Below are positions 43,411 to 52,870 of a stretch of DNA of 64,000 nucleotides, one piece after another. The translations under genes and the position numbers were made by a program. Source of the DNA: Armatimonadota bacterium (GTDB lineage: Bacteria; Armatimonadota; UBA5829; DTJY01); assembly GCA_023511795.1 (NCBI GenBank), contig JAIMAU010000001.1:202384-266383 (forward strand), in the 5' to 3' direction. Numbering within the stretch: position 1 is the first letter of the stretch; every line of letters begins with the position of its first letter. Below the pieces are notes generated by a model. It saw only the letters and a program-made list of their open reading frames with translations, did no database searches and was not told the origin of the DNA.

Positions 43411-46400
43411 TTAGACCTTAGCCAGCTGAGAGTGCTGGCGCCGTTTCATATATTGCTTGGCTTGGTGCATGAACGCTTCAATACGCGTTTCGCTTGTGGA
43501 CTGTTCTACACCGTCATATACCATATTGAGGAATGGGAATTCACCTAATTCTTCGCGAATACGTTTAAGCAACGCGTTCGAAATTGTTCCTGGCATGCAT
43601 GTGAACGGCATCACGGCTACAATTCCTGAGAGTCCTTTCGTAATAAAGTCAATTGCCTTGCCTACCGTCATAATTGCTTCCCCCTCGAAGCTCCGATGGA
43701 CATAAGGAGAAGCTTTGATGAGCACTTCGTTGCTGGAAGGCTCCTCAAGATTGCGCAGGAAACCATGGAATACATTTGTCAGCTCACGCTCATCACGCTT
43801 CATAAACCAGTCGGTGATGTTATTCTTTAACCATAATTTATAGTTGCAGTCAAGCCATGCCCTCATGCTCCTACGAACATTGCGATATAAGAACCACTCT
43901 AGAATCGGCGCTGCCCATACTTCGCCACCGAGTGCCTCAATTTTACGGACAATATCTTGGTTACTAAATGCATTGGCGCGAACGTAAAACTCACCAACAT
44001 AGCCGATGATTGGTTTTTCTACGCTTCGGTCGACTGGGACAGCTTCAAATAGTTTTCGACATTTCTTAAGGGCCTCAACAAGGTTGGTTTCGTTTTTCAG
44101 CGCTTCATAAACAATTTGCACTGACTCGTTGAATGCTTCGTCAGCAGCGCCTTTTACCGTTTCGTATGGCCTCGTCTCTCGAACACACTTCTCTAGGAGG
44201 TCTATCGCGATTATCCCACGCCAGCCAATCTCAAGGAGTTTTCGCCCGACAATTCCAATGTCGTTGTAGAAGCTTGCTGCCTGGTTTGGCGCGTAAATAG
44301 GCACATCTGGATAGCCGAGCTGGTCGAGCACCATTCGTTGAAGAGCATTATACTGGCCAAATCGGCATGGCCCACCGGAACCACCCATGAAAAACGCATA
44401 TTTATTTCTGTCGAAGTCCGGTCGTTTAGTAAACTTTACCATATCGCCGGTTGTAACTATGCACGGGAAGCATTCTTTGCCAGTTGTAAACTGCCGCCCC
44501 CACTCGAGGGTTTCTTCGTCTGGTTCGGGAAGAACCTCGGCTTTCATCCCACAAGCTTCAAAGGCTGCAGCTAAAGCGTAGGCATGGGCACTCATATTTG
44601 GAATAAGTACCGTTCGGTGAGTACCCTTTTCTATATTTACAGGGCGGAATATTCGTTCCCCAATGGCTCGGCCATTTGTATTTTGGATGCTGTCCATGAA
44701 TGCTTCACAGCGGGTAATCATGCCTGCGTCGGCGCTGTGCTCGTCTACCTCAATCACAAGGCAAGGTTTGCGTCCTAAACGCTCGCGGAAAAACTTGTGC
44801 ATAAACGAATCTGGACCGCATCCGAAGTTTGTAAGATAGAGCGGGTAAAGCCTTGGATCATCGGCTATTATCTCCGCTGCCGAAAGTATCTTTTGCCCAT
44901 AGCGCCAGTACATGTTTTTCCAGTCATCAGGCAGTCTTACAGAGTCAAGGGGTAGGAAGTCCATCGGTATGCACCGTACGCCAATTTTATTTAGCTTCTT
45001 CGGGATTTCCAAGTTTGCTCCGGGATCGCACCCGTTATACGCTCGGCTTACGATAACAATCGCTTTTTCGTTTGATTCAATCTCAGCTAGAACTTCCCGC
45101 CCACGTGCTTCAAGCTTGCGTTGGAAGCGCTCGAGGTTTTCCTGGGCGGCAATAACTGCATTGGCTACTTGTCTTCGCGACTTGCCCAATTGCCTTCCCA
45201 CGTCTTCTAATGCCTTAATTCGATGTCGGGTGGGAAGCTGCAGGTATATTACTGGCTCGAGCGTCTTAACGCCAGCTGCTGTGAAATTTACCGCCGATTT
45301 GACTGTATATACAAAGCTCTGTACATACGGACAAACAAAGCTATCAGTCATTCGTCGGTCGGGCAAAGGCAGATTAATTACGCTAGGCAGGAATATGTAG
45401 TCTATCTCTTTATTTAGGAGATTTAATACGTGCCCCAATGCTACTTTCATTGGGAAGCATGTTTCTGCAACAGAGCTTTCAGCTCCATCATGGATTATCT
45501 TCTTGGTCGTTGGGTCGGAGATAACAACTTCACAGCCCAATTCTTTGAAGAACGCCTGCCAGAATGGATAAAGCTCGTAGAAAAGGAGGCACCGGGGAAT
45601 GCCAATTCTAGGTGCATCGGCCGTTATCGGTTCCTTTGGCACATAGGGTTCGAGAAGCATCTCCGCACGTTCGGCAAAGTGGTCAGGATATTTGCTAACA
45701 ACTTGTGTCCGCCGGTCAACGTCATATTTTTCACACCGACTGCCGTAGAAAAGCGGCCTCTCGCCCTCAACCACGACACGGTTTATTTCACACTGGTTTG
45801 CACATTCCTTGCATTCAAAGGACGTAATTTCATATGACCGTTGGCTAAGGTCAAAGCCTTTAAATTTGCTACCTTGCCCCTTGTCTTCGTCCATGGCTAT
45901 ACAGGCGCAACCGATTGCCCCTGTGACCTCATGGTGCTTGGGCACGATAATCGGCTGACCGGTTACCATCTCGAAAGCGGCTATGACTCCCTTATTTGCG
46001 GCGACTCCGCCTTGGAAGAAAATGCGCTTGCCAATGGGCTTCGTTCCAACTACTCGGTTGAGGTAGTTGCGCACTATCGAGTAGCTTAACCCGGCTACTA
46101 GGTCTTCAGTGCTTGCGCCTGCTTGTTGATTGCGTACGAGCTCGGTTTCCATGAAAACTGTACATCTCTCACCAAGGTTAATTGGCGACTTCGATGACAG
46201 GGCAAGATTGCCGAACTCTTCTTTGATGCTTATCCCTAGCTTCTCCGCCTGCTCTTCGAGGAATGACCCAGTGCCTGCTGCACAAACTTTATTCATCTCA
46301 AAGTCGACGATTGCACCATTTTGTAAGCTTATATATTTTGAGTCTTGGCCCCCTATTTCGAATATAGTGTCTACCTCGGGGTCTATTTCTGCAGCGGCCC

Positions 46401-47622
46401 TGGCTTGGGCGGTAATCTCATTTTTAACTACGTCAGCACCAATAAAGTCTGCAATTAGGTATCTTCCCGATCCGGTAGTACATGCACCTCGAATCTCGAC
46501 AAGATCGCCAATTTCCTCGCCGATTTCTTTTAGCCCTTGTCTTACCGCTTCGATTGGACGGCCAGCTGTCATTAAATACCGCTTAGCTAACACGCGTTTG
46601 TTGGCATCAAGAACCACTACATTAGTGCTAATCGAGCCAACGTCTACGCCTAGATATGCCGGAATTTTTCCTTCAGTTTTTGCAGGAGGCGAAACAGTGT
46701 TGTCTGTCGGAAGGATAGATTTTTCTAGTTTTAGTGGTTTATCACGACTGCGCTCTTCAGAGGCTAGGTCGCAGTGCTCCTTTAGCTGCGAAAGTTTCGA
46801 GAAATCTGGTTCCGGGCCGCCCTCATGAATTGCAATTAGCGCCGCGCCTATCGCTCCTGTGCACCCAAATTCCTTGGGGATAATAAGATCATCGTCGTTT
46901 AGATTAAGTACACTTTTTAATGAGCGAACTATACCTGGGTTTGCTGCTACGCCGCCATGAAATGCTATCGGCGGTTGTAGATCTTTGGCGGCGCCAACTG
47001 TGCTTTTAAAGTTGCGTGCAAGTGCTAAGCATAGTCCGGCAACAATATCTTCAACAGGTGTTGCTTTCTGCTGCAGATGAATCATGTCACTTTTGGCAAA
47101 GACGCTACATCTACCGGCAACTCTTGGAGGGTTTTTTGATTTAAGTGCCATTTGTCCAAATTCTTCGATTGTGAGGCCCATTCGGCTTGCCTGTTGGTCG
47201 AGGAATGATCCAGTGCCAGCGGCGCAAACTGTGTTCATTTCGAAGTCGGCAACTGCGGCCATGCCGTTTCGTTCCTCAGGCCGCAGGAAGATAAGCTTTG
47301 AATCCTCGCCGCCTATCTCAATAATAGTCCGAACCTGAGGATGAAGATGCGTAGCAGCGGCGGCTTGCGCGATGACCTCGTTTACGAACTTTCCTTTGAG
47401 GACATCGGCAATTAGCCGTCCGCCTGTGCCAGTGGTCGCAAGTCGAGATATTTTATCGAATCTAGAAACGGTGTCTTCGATTAGTTGTGCTGCGACCTGC
47501 ATGGGCCGGCCCTTGTGCCGGATGTATTGCGTTTCAAGAATTTCGCCATTCCTGCTGAGAACGGCGGTGTCTACGCTCACCGATCCGACATCTATTCCCA
47601 AAACTAGGTCTCTATTCGACAT
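43411..47622 (-). CDS. Double-domain CoA-dehydratase activase (BadF/HgdC type), giant form
   Basis: A 1403-residue cytoplasmic Fe-S ATPase-like protein. Two BadF/BadG/BcrA/BcrD-type ATPase domains occupy about 1-290 and 320-590; each has an actin-like LGIDVGSVS or LGVDVGSIST start and a cluster-binding motif NTVCAAGTGSFLDQ or NKVCAAGTGSFLEE. The second half has the DUF2229 domain and an HgdB-like dehydratase subunit part. Family members drive electrons at low potential into 2-hydroxyacyl-CoA dehydratases. No separate dehydratase subunit is adjacent. The start at 47622 is chosen by homology (Ser-Asn-Arg-Asp-Leu-Val-Leu-Gly-Ile); an in-frame extension to 47730 is unsupported. Oxygen sensitivity of the family hints at an anaerobic lifestyle. 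Confidence 0.88.
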   Translation of the reverse strand: MSNRDLVLGIDVGSVSVDTAVLSRNGEILETQYIRHKGRPMQVAAQLIEDTVSRFDKISRLATTGTGGRLIADVLKGKFVNEVIAQAAAATHLHPQVRTIIEIGGEDSKLIFLRPEERNGMAAVADFEMNTVCAAGTGSFLDQQASRMGLTIEEFGQMALKSKNPPRVAGRCSVFAKSDMIHLQQKATPVEDIVAGLCLALARNFKSTVGAAKDLQPPIAFHGGVAANPGIVRSLKSVLNLNDDDLIIPKEFGCTGAIGAALIAIHEGGPEPDFSKLSQLKEHCDLASEERSRDKPLKLEKSILPTDNTVSPPAKTEGKIPAYLGVDVGSISTNVVVLDANKRVLAKRYLMTAGRPIEAVRQGLKEIGEEIGDLVEIRGACTTGSGRYLIADFIGADVVKNEITAQARAAAEIDPEVDTIFEIGGQDSKYISLQNGAIVDFEMNKVCAAGTGSFLEEQAEKLGISIKEEFGNLALSSKSPINLGERCTVFMETELVRNQQAGASTEDLVAGLSYSIVRNYLNRVVGTKPIGKRIFFQGGVAANKGVIAAFEMVTGQPIIVPKHHEVTGAIGCACIAMDEDKGQGSKFKGFDLSQRSYEITSFECKECANQCEINRVVVEGERPLFYGSRCEKYDVDRRTQVVSKYPDHFAERAEMLLEPYVPKEPITADAPRIGIPRCLLFYELYPFWQAFFKELGCEVVISDPTTKKIIHDGAESSVAETCFPMKVALGHVLNLLNKEIDYIFLPSVINLPLPDRRMTDSFVCPYVQSFVYTVKSAVNFTAAGVKTLEPVIYLQLPTRHRIKALEDVGRQLGKSRRQVANAVIAAQENLERFQRKLEARGREVLAEIESNEKAIVIVSRAYNGCDPGANLEIPKKLNKIGVRCIPMDFLPLDSVRLPDDWKNMYWRYGQKILSAAEIIADDPRLYPLYLTNFGCGPDSFMHKFFRERLGRKPCLVIEVDEHSADAGMITRCEAFMDSIQNTNGRAIGERIFRPVNIEKGTHRTVLIPNMSAHAYALAAAFEACGMKAEVLPEPDEETLEWGRQFTTGKECFPCIVTTGDMVKFTKRPDFDRNKYAFFMGGSGGPCRFGQYNALQRMVLDQLGYPDVPIYAPNQAASFYNDIGIVGRKLLEIGWRGIIAIDLLEKCVRETRPYETVKGAADEAFNESVQIVYEALKNETNLVEALKKCRKLFEAVPVDRSVEKPIIGYVGEFYVRANAFSNQDIVRKIEALGGEVWAAPILEWFLYRNVRRSMRAWLDCNYKLWLKNNITDWFMKRDERELTNVFHGFLRNLEEPSSNEVLIKASPYVHRSFEGEAIMTVGKAIDFITKGLSGIVAVMPFTCMPGTISNALLKRIREELGEFPFLNMVYDGVEQSTSETRIEAFMHQAKQYMKRRQHSQLAKV

Positions 47623-47900
47623 CGTTTTCGCGATTTCTCCTTTTAATTCAATTTTAAGCCTTATTATATTTCTACCCGACAGCCTTGACTCCTCCTGTAT
47701 GCCGGTTTTCCGGACAACCGTTAAATTCATATTTTGCTTTTAAGCTGTGGGCAGCTTGGCTAAGTCTTGACAAAATCTATTAATTATCAGAAACTTCGTC
47801 TTGGTGTAAGTTTTTCCTGCAAAGTCGGTTGGAGAGTTTCTTAAATATAAGCGAAATTCTGCAGGTGTCTTTTTGCCTGCAATATTAAGGAGAAACCAAA
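47623..47900. other. Divergent intergenic region between activase and ADP-ribosylglycohydrolase
   Basis: TTGACA at 47767-47772 has no good -10 partner. TGCAGG (860-865) pairs with CCTGCA (876-881) in the 5' leader of the + strand gene. A GGAG site for that gene lies near 47890. No further gene is seen. Confidence 0.45.
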
Positions 47901-49199
47901 GTGTCGTACTTTCCAAAGCTTGATCAAGAATACCAAACTTTTAAGGCTTGGCTTGAATTGCGAAAGGAACAGGGCGCAGATGTCTCTGCAGTTGAAAAAG
48001 AAGCCCGCGGCTTTTTGGCTGACTTATCGCGGATACTCCAAAGGGTTAATCCCCCGTTTACAACTAAATATCACGAGCCGATAGATCTAGAGTATATAAG
48101 GCTGGCTCGACCCAAAGGGCCACGCACGCTGCCATATAGCCTTACAGATGATAAGCTTTACGACAAAATGCTCGGCGCATTGCTCGGGAGGTGCGCGGGC
48201 TGTATTTTAGGCATTCCTGTGGAGGGATGGAGTCGAAAGAAGATAAAGTATTTTGCACTCAAACTTGGACAGCCTTATCCGCTTGCTGAGTATTGGAAGT
48301 TTACACACCGTTCAGGCATCCACTACTCCGAGCCGATAGATAACTTTTTCAGGGATAATATTGACCACGTTGGACCAGACGACGACCTTGCGTATACAGT
48401 GCTTGGTTTGCTTATTCTAGAGGAGGCTGGGGTTGATTTCACGACCGAAGACGTAGGGCGATTATGGCTCAAGTACTTGCCGATGGCGTGCACGGCGGAG
48501 CATGTGGCACTCGAAAACCTTAAGAAAGGGATTAAACCACCAAAAACGGCGCTAAAGGGCAATCCATACATGGAGTGGATTGGCGCAGACATACGCTCAG
48601 ATCCTTGGGGATATGCGGCTCCCGGCTTGCCTGAAATTGCAGCTGAGTTTGCATATCGCGACGCCTCGGTAAGCCATGTGATGAATGGAACCTATGGCGA
48701 GATGTTTTTCTCGGCTGTGATTGCGGCGGCGTTTGTTATCGATGATCCAATAAAATGCTTGCAGATCGGTCTTGCTGAGATTCCGGCAAAATGCCGTTTG
48801 GCTGAAACTGTAAAGCAAACACTTCGTTGGTGCAAAGCCGACGGCGATTGGGAAACTACCTTAGGCCGAATTGAGGAAAAATACGCTGGCATGAACAACG
48901 CACACACTCTAAACAATGCTGCAATTACGGTTGCAGGCCTTTTCTATGGTGACGGTGACTTTGAAAAGACAATTTCGCATACTGTTATGGGCGGCGTAGA
49001 TACTGACTGCACTGGTGCCACCGCGGGCTCGATTATGGGTGCCATCCTCGGAGCAGAAAAGCTCCCCGCGAAGTGGGTGTCACCTTTCAATGACAAGCTT
49101 ACAACTTATTTGATAGGTCAGGAGGTTCACTCCATCTCCGACCTTGCCCGGAGATTTTGCGTAATTGCAAGGAAGGTCCGTGAAAAATATGCTCAATAG
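47901..49199 (+). CDS. ADP-ribosylglycohydrolase family protein
   Basis: A 432-residue helical protein of the ARH/DraG family. Motifs include MLGALLGRCAGCILGIPVEGW (about residues 90-110), the acidic GPDDDLAYTVLGLLILE with metal-binding Asp residues, and near the C-terminus GGVDTDCTGATAGSIMGAILG, the second metal-binding DTD motif. An N-terminal extension of about 85 residues is unusual for DraG proteins and seen in relatives from saccharolytic bacteria. Its role may be glycoside or ADP-ribose hydrolysis. GTG has an AAGGAG site. It precedes the heparinase-like gene by 83 bp. Confidence 0.88.
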   Translation: MSYFPKLDQEYQTFKAWLELRKEQGADVSAVEKEARGFLADLSRILQRVNPPFTTKYHEPIDLEYIRLARPKGPRTLPYSLTDDKLYDKMLGALLGRCAGCILGIPVEGWSRKKIKYFALKLGQPYPLAEYWKFTHRSGIHYSEPIDNFFRDNIDHVGPDDDLAYTVLGLLILEEAGVDFTTEDVGRLWLKYLPMACTAEHVALENLKKGIKPPKTALKGNPYMEWIGADIRSDPWGYAAPGLPEIAAEFAYRDASVSHVMNGTYGEMFFSAVIAAAFVIDDPIKCLQIGLAEIPAKCRLAETVKQTLRWCKADGDWETTLGRIEEKYAGMNNAHTLNNAAITVAGLFYGDGDFEKTISHTVMGGVDTDCTGATAGSIMGAILGAEKLPAKWVSPFNDKLTTYLIGQEVHSISDLARRFCVIARKVREKYAQ

Positions 49200-49282
49200 G
49201 CTTGCCATTGAGTGGAGAATATGTTGTTTAGGTGGCTGGCATTAAAAGCTCTAGAAATTTTTTAAATAAAGGCATATTTTGC

Positions 49283-52200
49283 ATGCCTGACCGCTTCCCG
49301 GGAGGTTTTTCAATCTTAGTGGTTGGCTCTCGACTTCTATCTGTGCAGAAGACCTTTTGCCAGATTCTATTAATTATTGCCTCCATTTCTTACGCAGCTC
49401 CCGGACAGGTGTTAGACGATATTCTTAATTATGCAATCGTTGACCAGGTGTCCGGCGGTAAAGAACTTCGGCTCGAGGTGACCTCTGACTCCCCTATAGG
49501 ATATAGTTTTACCACAGGTGATAACGTCCACGAAATATTCCGCATAACTGTATGCCTTGATCAATCGCCTGAGCAATGGCAGTCTGGAGAAGCCGTGACC
49601 CTAACCTTGTGGGACTCGCAAGCAAAGTCCAGGAAGCTTGCTGAATATACCCTAAATGATGTAACCGTTAAGAACATATTGGGTGAAAATCCTTTCTATG
49701 TTCGTTCCCCAGCAGAGCCGAACAAAAACTACTATTTTGAGCTAACCCATAACGGCAAAGGCGATGGCAGAGCTGGGGTATATGCCGATGCGAATGGTAA
49801 TCTATTTTTTAAAGTGTTAGTCAAGCGCAGGGCTGACCATGAAACTTTGATGCGTGAGCTTTTCTCTGATTTTGACCTTGATGCGCCCGGCATGGAAAAG
49901 GTTAAATTAGCTGTCAAGGCGGAAGATTGGGAGCGAGCAATCAAAGAGACGGTTGCTCATTTTGATTCTCGGCCGCTTTCTCAGTGGCATGATTCTAAGA
50001 TAATGCCAAAGAAGAATCCACAGGCAAATTTCACCCCTGCCGAGAAAGCTCTAAGGCATGTGGTCGAGCACCAAGGCTTGGATTTCTATCTTGGTGAGCG
50101 CATAAACTGGTGGGCGAATCCTGTTCCTGGCAGAGGAGGTCTTGCCGAGTATCTTTGCAATTGGGGGCTTCCTAGAATCTTGGGCTACGCATATATAAAC
50201 AGCGGCGATGAAAAGTATGCAAAGAAGGCAAACGAGTTTTATGTTGCTTGGATGCTTGATAATCCACCGCCAACAAAACCAGGAGTTGACTGGGATAATG
50301 CTGCTTATTCAGGCCTTCAAATTGCGCGCAAGTTTGGCGGTAATGCTTGGTATTATTACGGAGAGTTGATGAAATCACCGAATCTTGAAACTGACACGCG
50401 CATGGCATTTATCCACTTCCAAATTCAATTTGGTAAACTCCTATACAGCGGTGTTACCAATGGCGGCCAGGGGTGGGGCGGCAATTGGGGATTTCAGGTA
50501 TACGATGCGCTTCTAAACAATGCGCTAGACAATCCCGAATACAAACATTGGCGCGAATGGGCGGATTTTGCTGTTAAGAAGCTTGTGGAGCTTTCGCATG
50601 AATCCTTATGCGCCGATGGCGTACTTAACGAAGCGGCGCCGAACTACCACGGTATTTGTGCACGCCGCCTAAAGTCGCTTCTCATCCGAGCAACTGAAAA
50701 GGGAATCCCCATTCCTTCGGATATGCGGGACATCTTGGGCAAAATGTATACCTTTTTAGGATACTTGACCCAGCCAAACGGAATGACGCCAATGTTTGGA
50801 GATTCCGACAGCGAGCACTATGCAGAGGAACTGTCTGAGGTGGCGAAGATTCTAGGCCGCCAAGATCTGGAGTGCTTTGCTACTCAAGGAAAGAAGGGGA
50901 AGCAGCCGTTCCCTATCTCTAATTGTTTTCCTTGCAGCGGCTATTATTTTATGCGCGGTAATTTTGAAGATTCAACCTACCTTGCCGTCCACAATGGCAA
51001 TTGGGTTGGCACGCATGGGCACTTCGACCTCACCGCTCCCGTAGTTTATGCGTTCGGTAGACCTCTGTTAGTCGATCCTGGCAGGTATAATTACTCAGCT
51101 GACCATGACTGGTTTTGGATTGCAAAAGCCCACAATGTTGTCTTGATAGACGGACGGAATTATGAGAATTATGGGCGCACGACAGAGTATTCTCACTGGG
51201 CTTCAACGAAGTTTATGGATTATTTCGATGGCCGCAATCGCTTTTATCAGCATACTGTAAGCGACCGGGAGATTATTTTCGTAAAGCCTGACTACTGGCT
51301 CGTGAGCGACCAGCTCTACTTTGATGGAAATCACAAGCTGGAACAGTATTGGCACTTCGCCCCCGGCGAGGTAAAGCTAAACTCACGCTTGGTCGCCGAA
51401 ACTACATACCCTAGCGGCGGCAACATTGCTGTTGTCCCCATACTCCGCGAAGGCCTAACTGCGCGGAAGAAGGACGGCTATGTTGCCTTCAAAGCCGGTG
51501 TGAAGGAAAACGCCCCAGTTGTTGTGTACGAAAAGCTTGCAAATGGCGAAACATCGCTGGCAACTCTTCTCTATCCCTGGAGGGTCGGGGAGGGCTGCAA
51601 AAGTGTTGCTGTCAAAAGTCTTATTCCGTTGGATGTTCCTGGTATTTATGCGTTTTCGGTTAAGACAGTTTGGGGCAAAGATTACATTGGATTGTGCCGC
51701 CCGTTGGAACCGAGTATCCGCAAAATATCATCGAGCGAATTTTCTGCAGTTGCTCGGGCATCGCTTGTCCGCATCCTAAGAGACGGCAGAGTTAAGGCAT
51801 TCTCGTGGGTTGAGGGGTCGGAGCTTTGGTTGGGAAACACTCTTCTCGCGAAGTCTGATAGGCAGATTGGCACATTGGATGTGGAGTACGATAATGGAAC
51901 ACTTCGCATCTGGTGCCGGGAAGAGGAGCCGTCCCTAAGAATAAATGGCGTAAAATGTTCGTTTGTCTCGATAAACGGTGGCCCACCGCGAAAGTTTTTT
52001 GGGGAGGTATGTTATCCATTTGCCGATAAGCCGAAAGCAGTTGTCGTGGATGACGCCGACCTTGGGTTTTCACGCATGGAAAGTCGGGAGTGGGGACCAA
52101 TGCCGGATGGCGAGCCGATTGGCATTTCATATCTTCAGCATGAAACCGACGTTGGGCGCAATGAATGGGCTGAGTGGAGGGTAATCTTACCTGAGACCGG

Positions 52201-52441
52201 CAAGTATGAAGTACAGGTTCACATCCCACGTTCGCTTCTGCCGCTCAGCCGTGAAGTAGAATATATTGTGAATAGCAGGTCGTCGCAGATTATAGACCAG
52301 CAAAAGAATGTTGGAAAATGGGTCGCGTTAGGCGTGTTTGATTTCAACGCAGGTGGTAATACTATTAAGGGCGTTAATCGTTCCAAAGAGGATGGTAAAT
52401 ACTTTGTAGCTGATGCCGTTAGATTTGTGAAGCAACGCTAA
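49283..52441 (+). CDS. Secreted heparinase II/III-like polysaccharide lyase
   Basis: About 1050 residues, exported. After a signal-like hydrophobic stretch (QILLIIASISYA|APG) comes a beta-rich N-domain, an (alpha/alpha) toroid with EYLCNWGLPRILGYAYINSG, then the heparinase II/III beta-sandwich core containing GNWVGTHGHFDLTAPVVYAF with a likely metal/catalytic His pair and YNYSADHDWFWIAKAHNVVL. The last 130 residues (from VVVDDADLGFSRM) resemble a golvesin C-terminal-type carbohydrate-binding module. Predicted to cleave uronate-containing polysaccharide. The start is uncertain: GTG 49232, ATG 49283 and GTG 49319 (behind GGGAGG) are all in frame; I choose the ATG. Confidence 0.8.
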   Translation: MPDRFPGGFSILVVGSRLLSVQKTFCQILLIIASISYAAPGQVLDDILNYAIVDQVSGGKELRLEVTSDSPIGYSFTTGDNVHEIFRITVCLDQSPEQWQSGEAVTLTLWDSQAKSRKLAEYTLNDVTVKNILGENPFYVRSPAEPNKNYYFELTHNGKGDGRAGVYADANGNLFFKVLVKRRADHETLMRELFSDFDLDAPGMEKVKLAVKAEDWERAIKETVAHFDSRPLSQWHDSKIMPKKNPQANFTPAEKALRHVVEHQGLDFYLGERINWWANPVPGRGGLAEYLCNWGLPRILGYAYINSGDEKYAKKANEFYVAWMLDNPPPTKPGVDWDNAAYSGLQIARKFGGNAWYYYGELMKSPNLETDTRMAFIHFQIQFGKLLYSGVTNGGQGWGGNWGFQVYDALLNNALDNPEYKHWREWADFAVKKLVELSHESLCADGVLNEAAPNYHGICARRLKSLLIRATEKGIPIPSDMRDILGKMYTFLGYLTQPNGMTPMFGDSDSEHYAEELSEVAKILGRQDLECFATQGKKGKQPFPISNCFPCSGYYFMRGNFEDSTYLAVHNGNWVGTHGHFDLTAPVVYAFGRPLLVDPGRYNYSADHDWFWIAKAHNVVLIDGRNYENYGRTTEYSHWASTKFMDYFDGRNRFYQHTVSDREIIFVKPDYWLVSDQLYFDGNHKLEQYWHFAPGEVKLNSRLVAETTYPSGGNIAVVPILREGLTARKKDGYVAFKAGVKENAPVVVYEKLANGETSLATLLYPWRVGEGCKSVAVKSLIPLDVPGIYAFSVKTVWGKDYIGLCRPLEPSIRKISSSEFSAVARASLVRILRDGRVKAFSWVEGSELWLGNTLLAKSDRQIGTLDVEYDNGTLRIWCREEEPSLRINGVKCSFVSINGGPPRKFFGEVCYPFADKPKAVVVDDADLGFSRMESREWGPMPDGEPIGISYLQHETDVGRNEWAEWRVILPETGKYEVQVHIPRSLLPLSREVEYIVNSRSSQIIDQQKNVGKWVALGVFDFNAGGNTIKGVNRSKEDGKYFVADAVRFVKQR

Positions 52442-52551
52442 AATAGGCTTTTTGTGACAAGAATGTTCGGGGAGTAATCCTAAAAATTGCATCTGGTATT
52501 TCTAAGCCGCATAGCTTGCAAGAGCAAAGAGCTTAGGATGGATTAAAGAGG

Positions 52552-52731
52552 ATGAAGACAGCCGAATTAGTTCTTCTCGTAGTGCTTATTATTGCGCTTT
52601 ATGTAGTTTCGAGCAGATGGCGTCCGGATGAGCCTGTATTACTTGGAGCACGCGTTTCTTTCTGGCTTGGATTGGCAGCCGCCCTATTGGCTATAATACT
52701 AATTGCGCTAAGCAAGTCGAGGCAATTTTGA
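52552..52731 (+). CDS. Predicted 59-residue small membrane protein
   Basis: This short ORF encodes two hydrophobic segments, about 5-19 (AELVLLVVLIIALYV) and 36-53 (SFWLGLAAALLAIILIAL), separated by a polar, Arg/Asp-containing loop. It starts ATG 52552 with an AGAGG immediately ahead, so spacing is poor, and another weak purine site about 14 nt upstream. It follows the heparinase gene by 110 bp, and CTAAGC (52502-52507) pairs with GCTTAG (52531-52536) in that gap. It is probably a real small membrane protein. I recognise no family. Confidence 0.45.
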   Translation: MKTAELVLLVVLIIALYVVSSRWRPDEPVLLGARVSFWLGLAAALLAIILIALSKSRQF

Positions 52732-52870
52732 AGAGCACAGCGGTTAGATACTCACTATTCCCGCCGGTAACGGCCGTTGGGGTGTTTGAGTTGCGATTCG
52801 CTAGGCCTTAAACGCAGATAGACTTGTGAACGCTAAGGGCGAAGGAGTCCCATACGCCAGCAGTTGAATT
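52732..52870. other. Intergenic region, no gene seen
   Basis: GC-rich arms around GCCGGTAACGGC (about 52770) form a small stem; no T-run or promoter is obvious. Confidence 0.35.

Noticed and set aside
44912-46828. Long plus-strand ORFs opposite the activase (for example 46130-46828)
   Set aside because: They lie antisense to a well-supported large gene and have no family signature.
43411-47730. Long N-terminal extension of the activase from 47730
   Set aside because: The conserved actin-like fold begins at the ATG at 47622; the added 36 residues are not conserved-looking.
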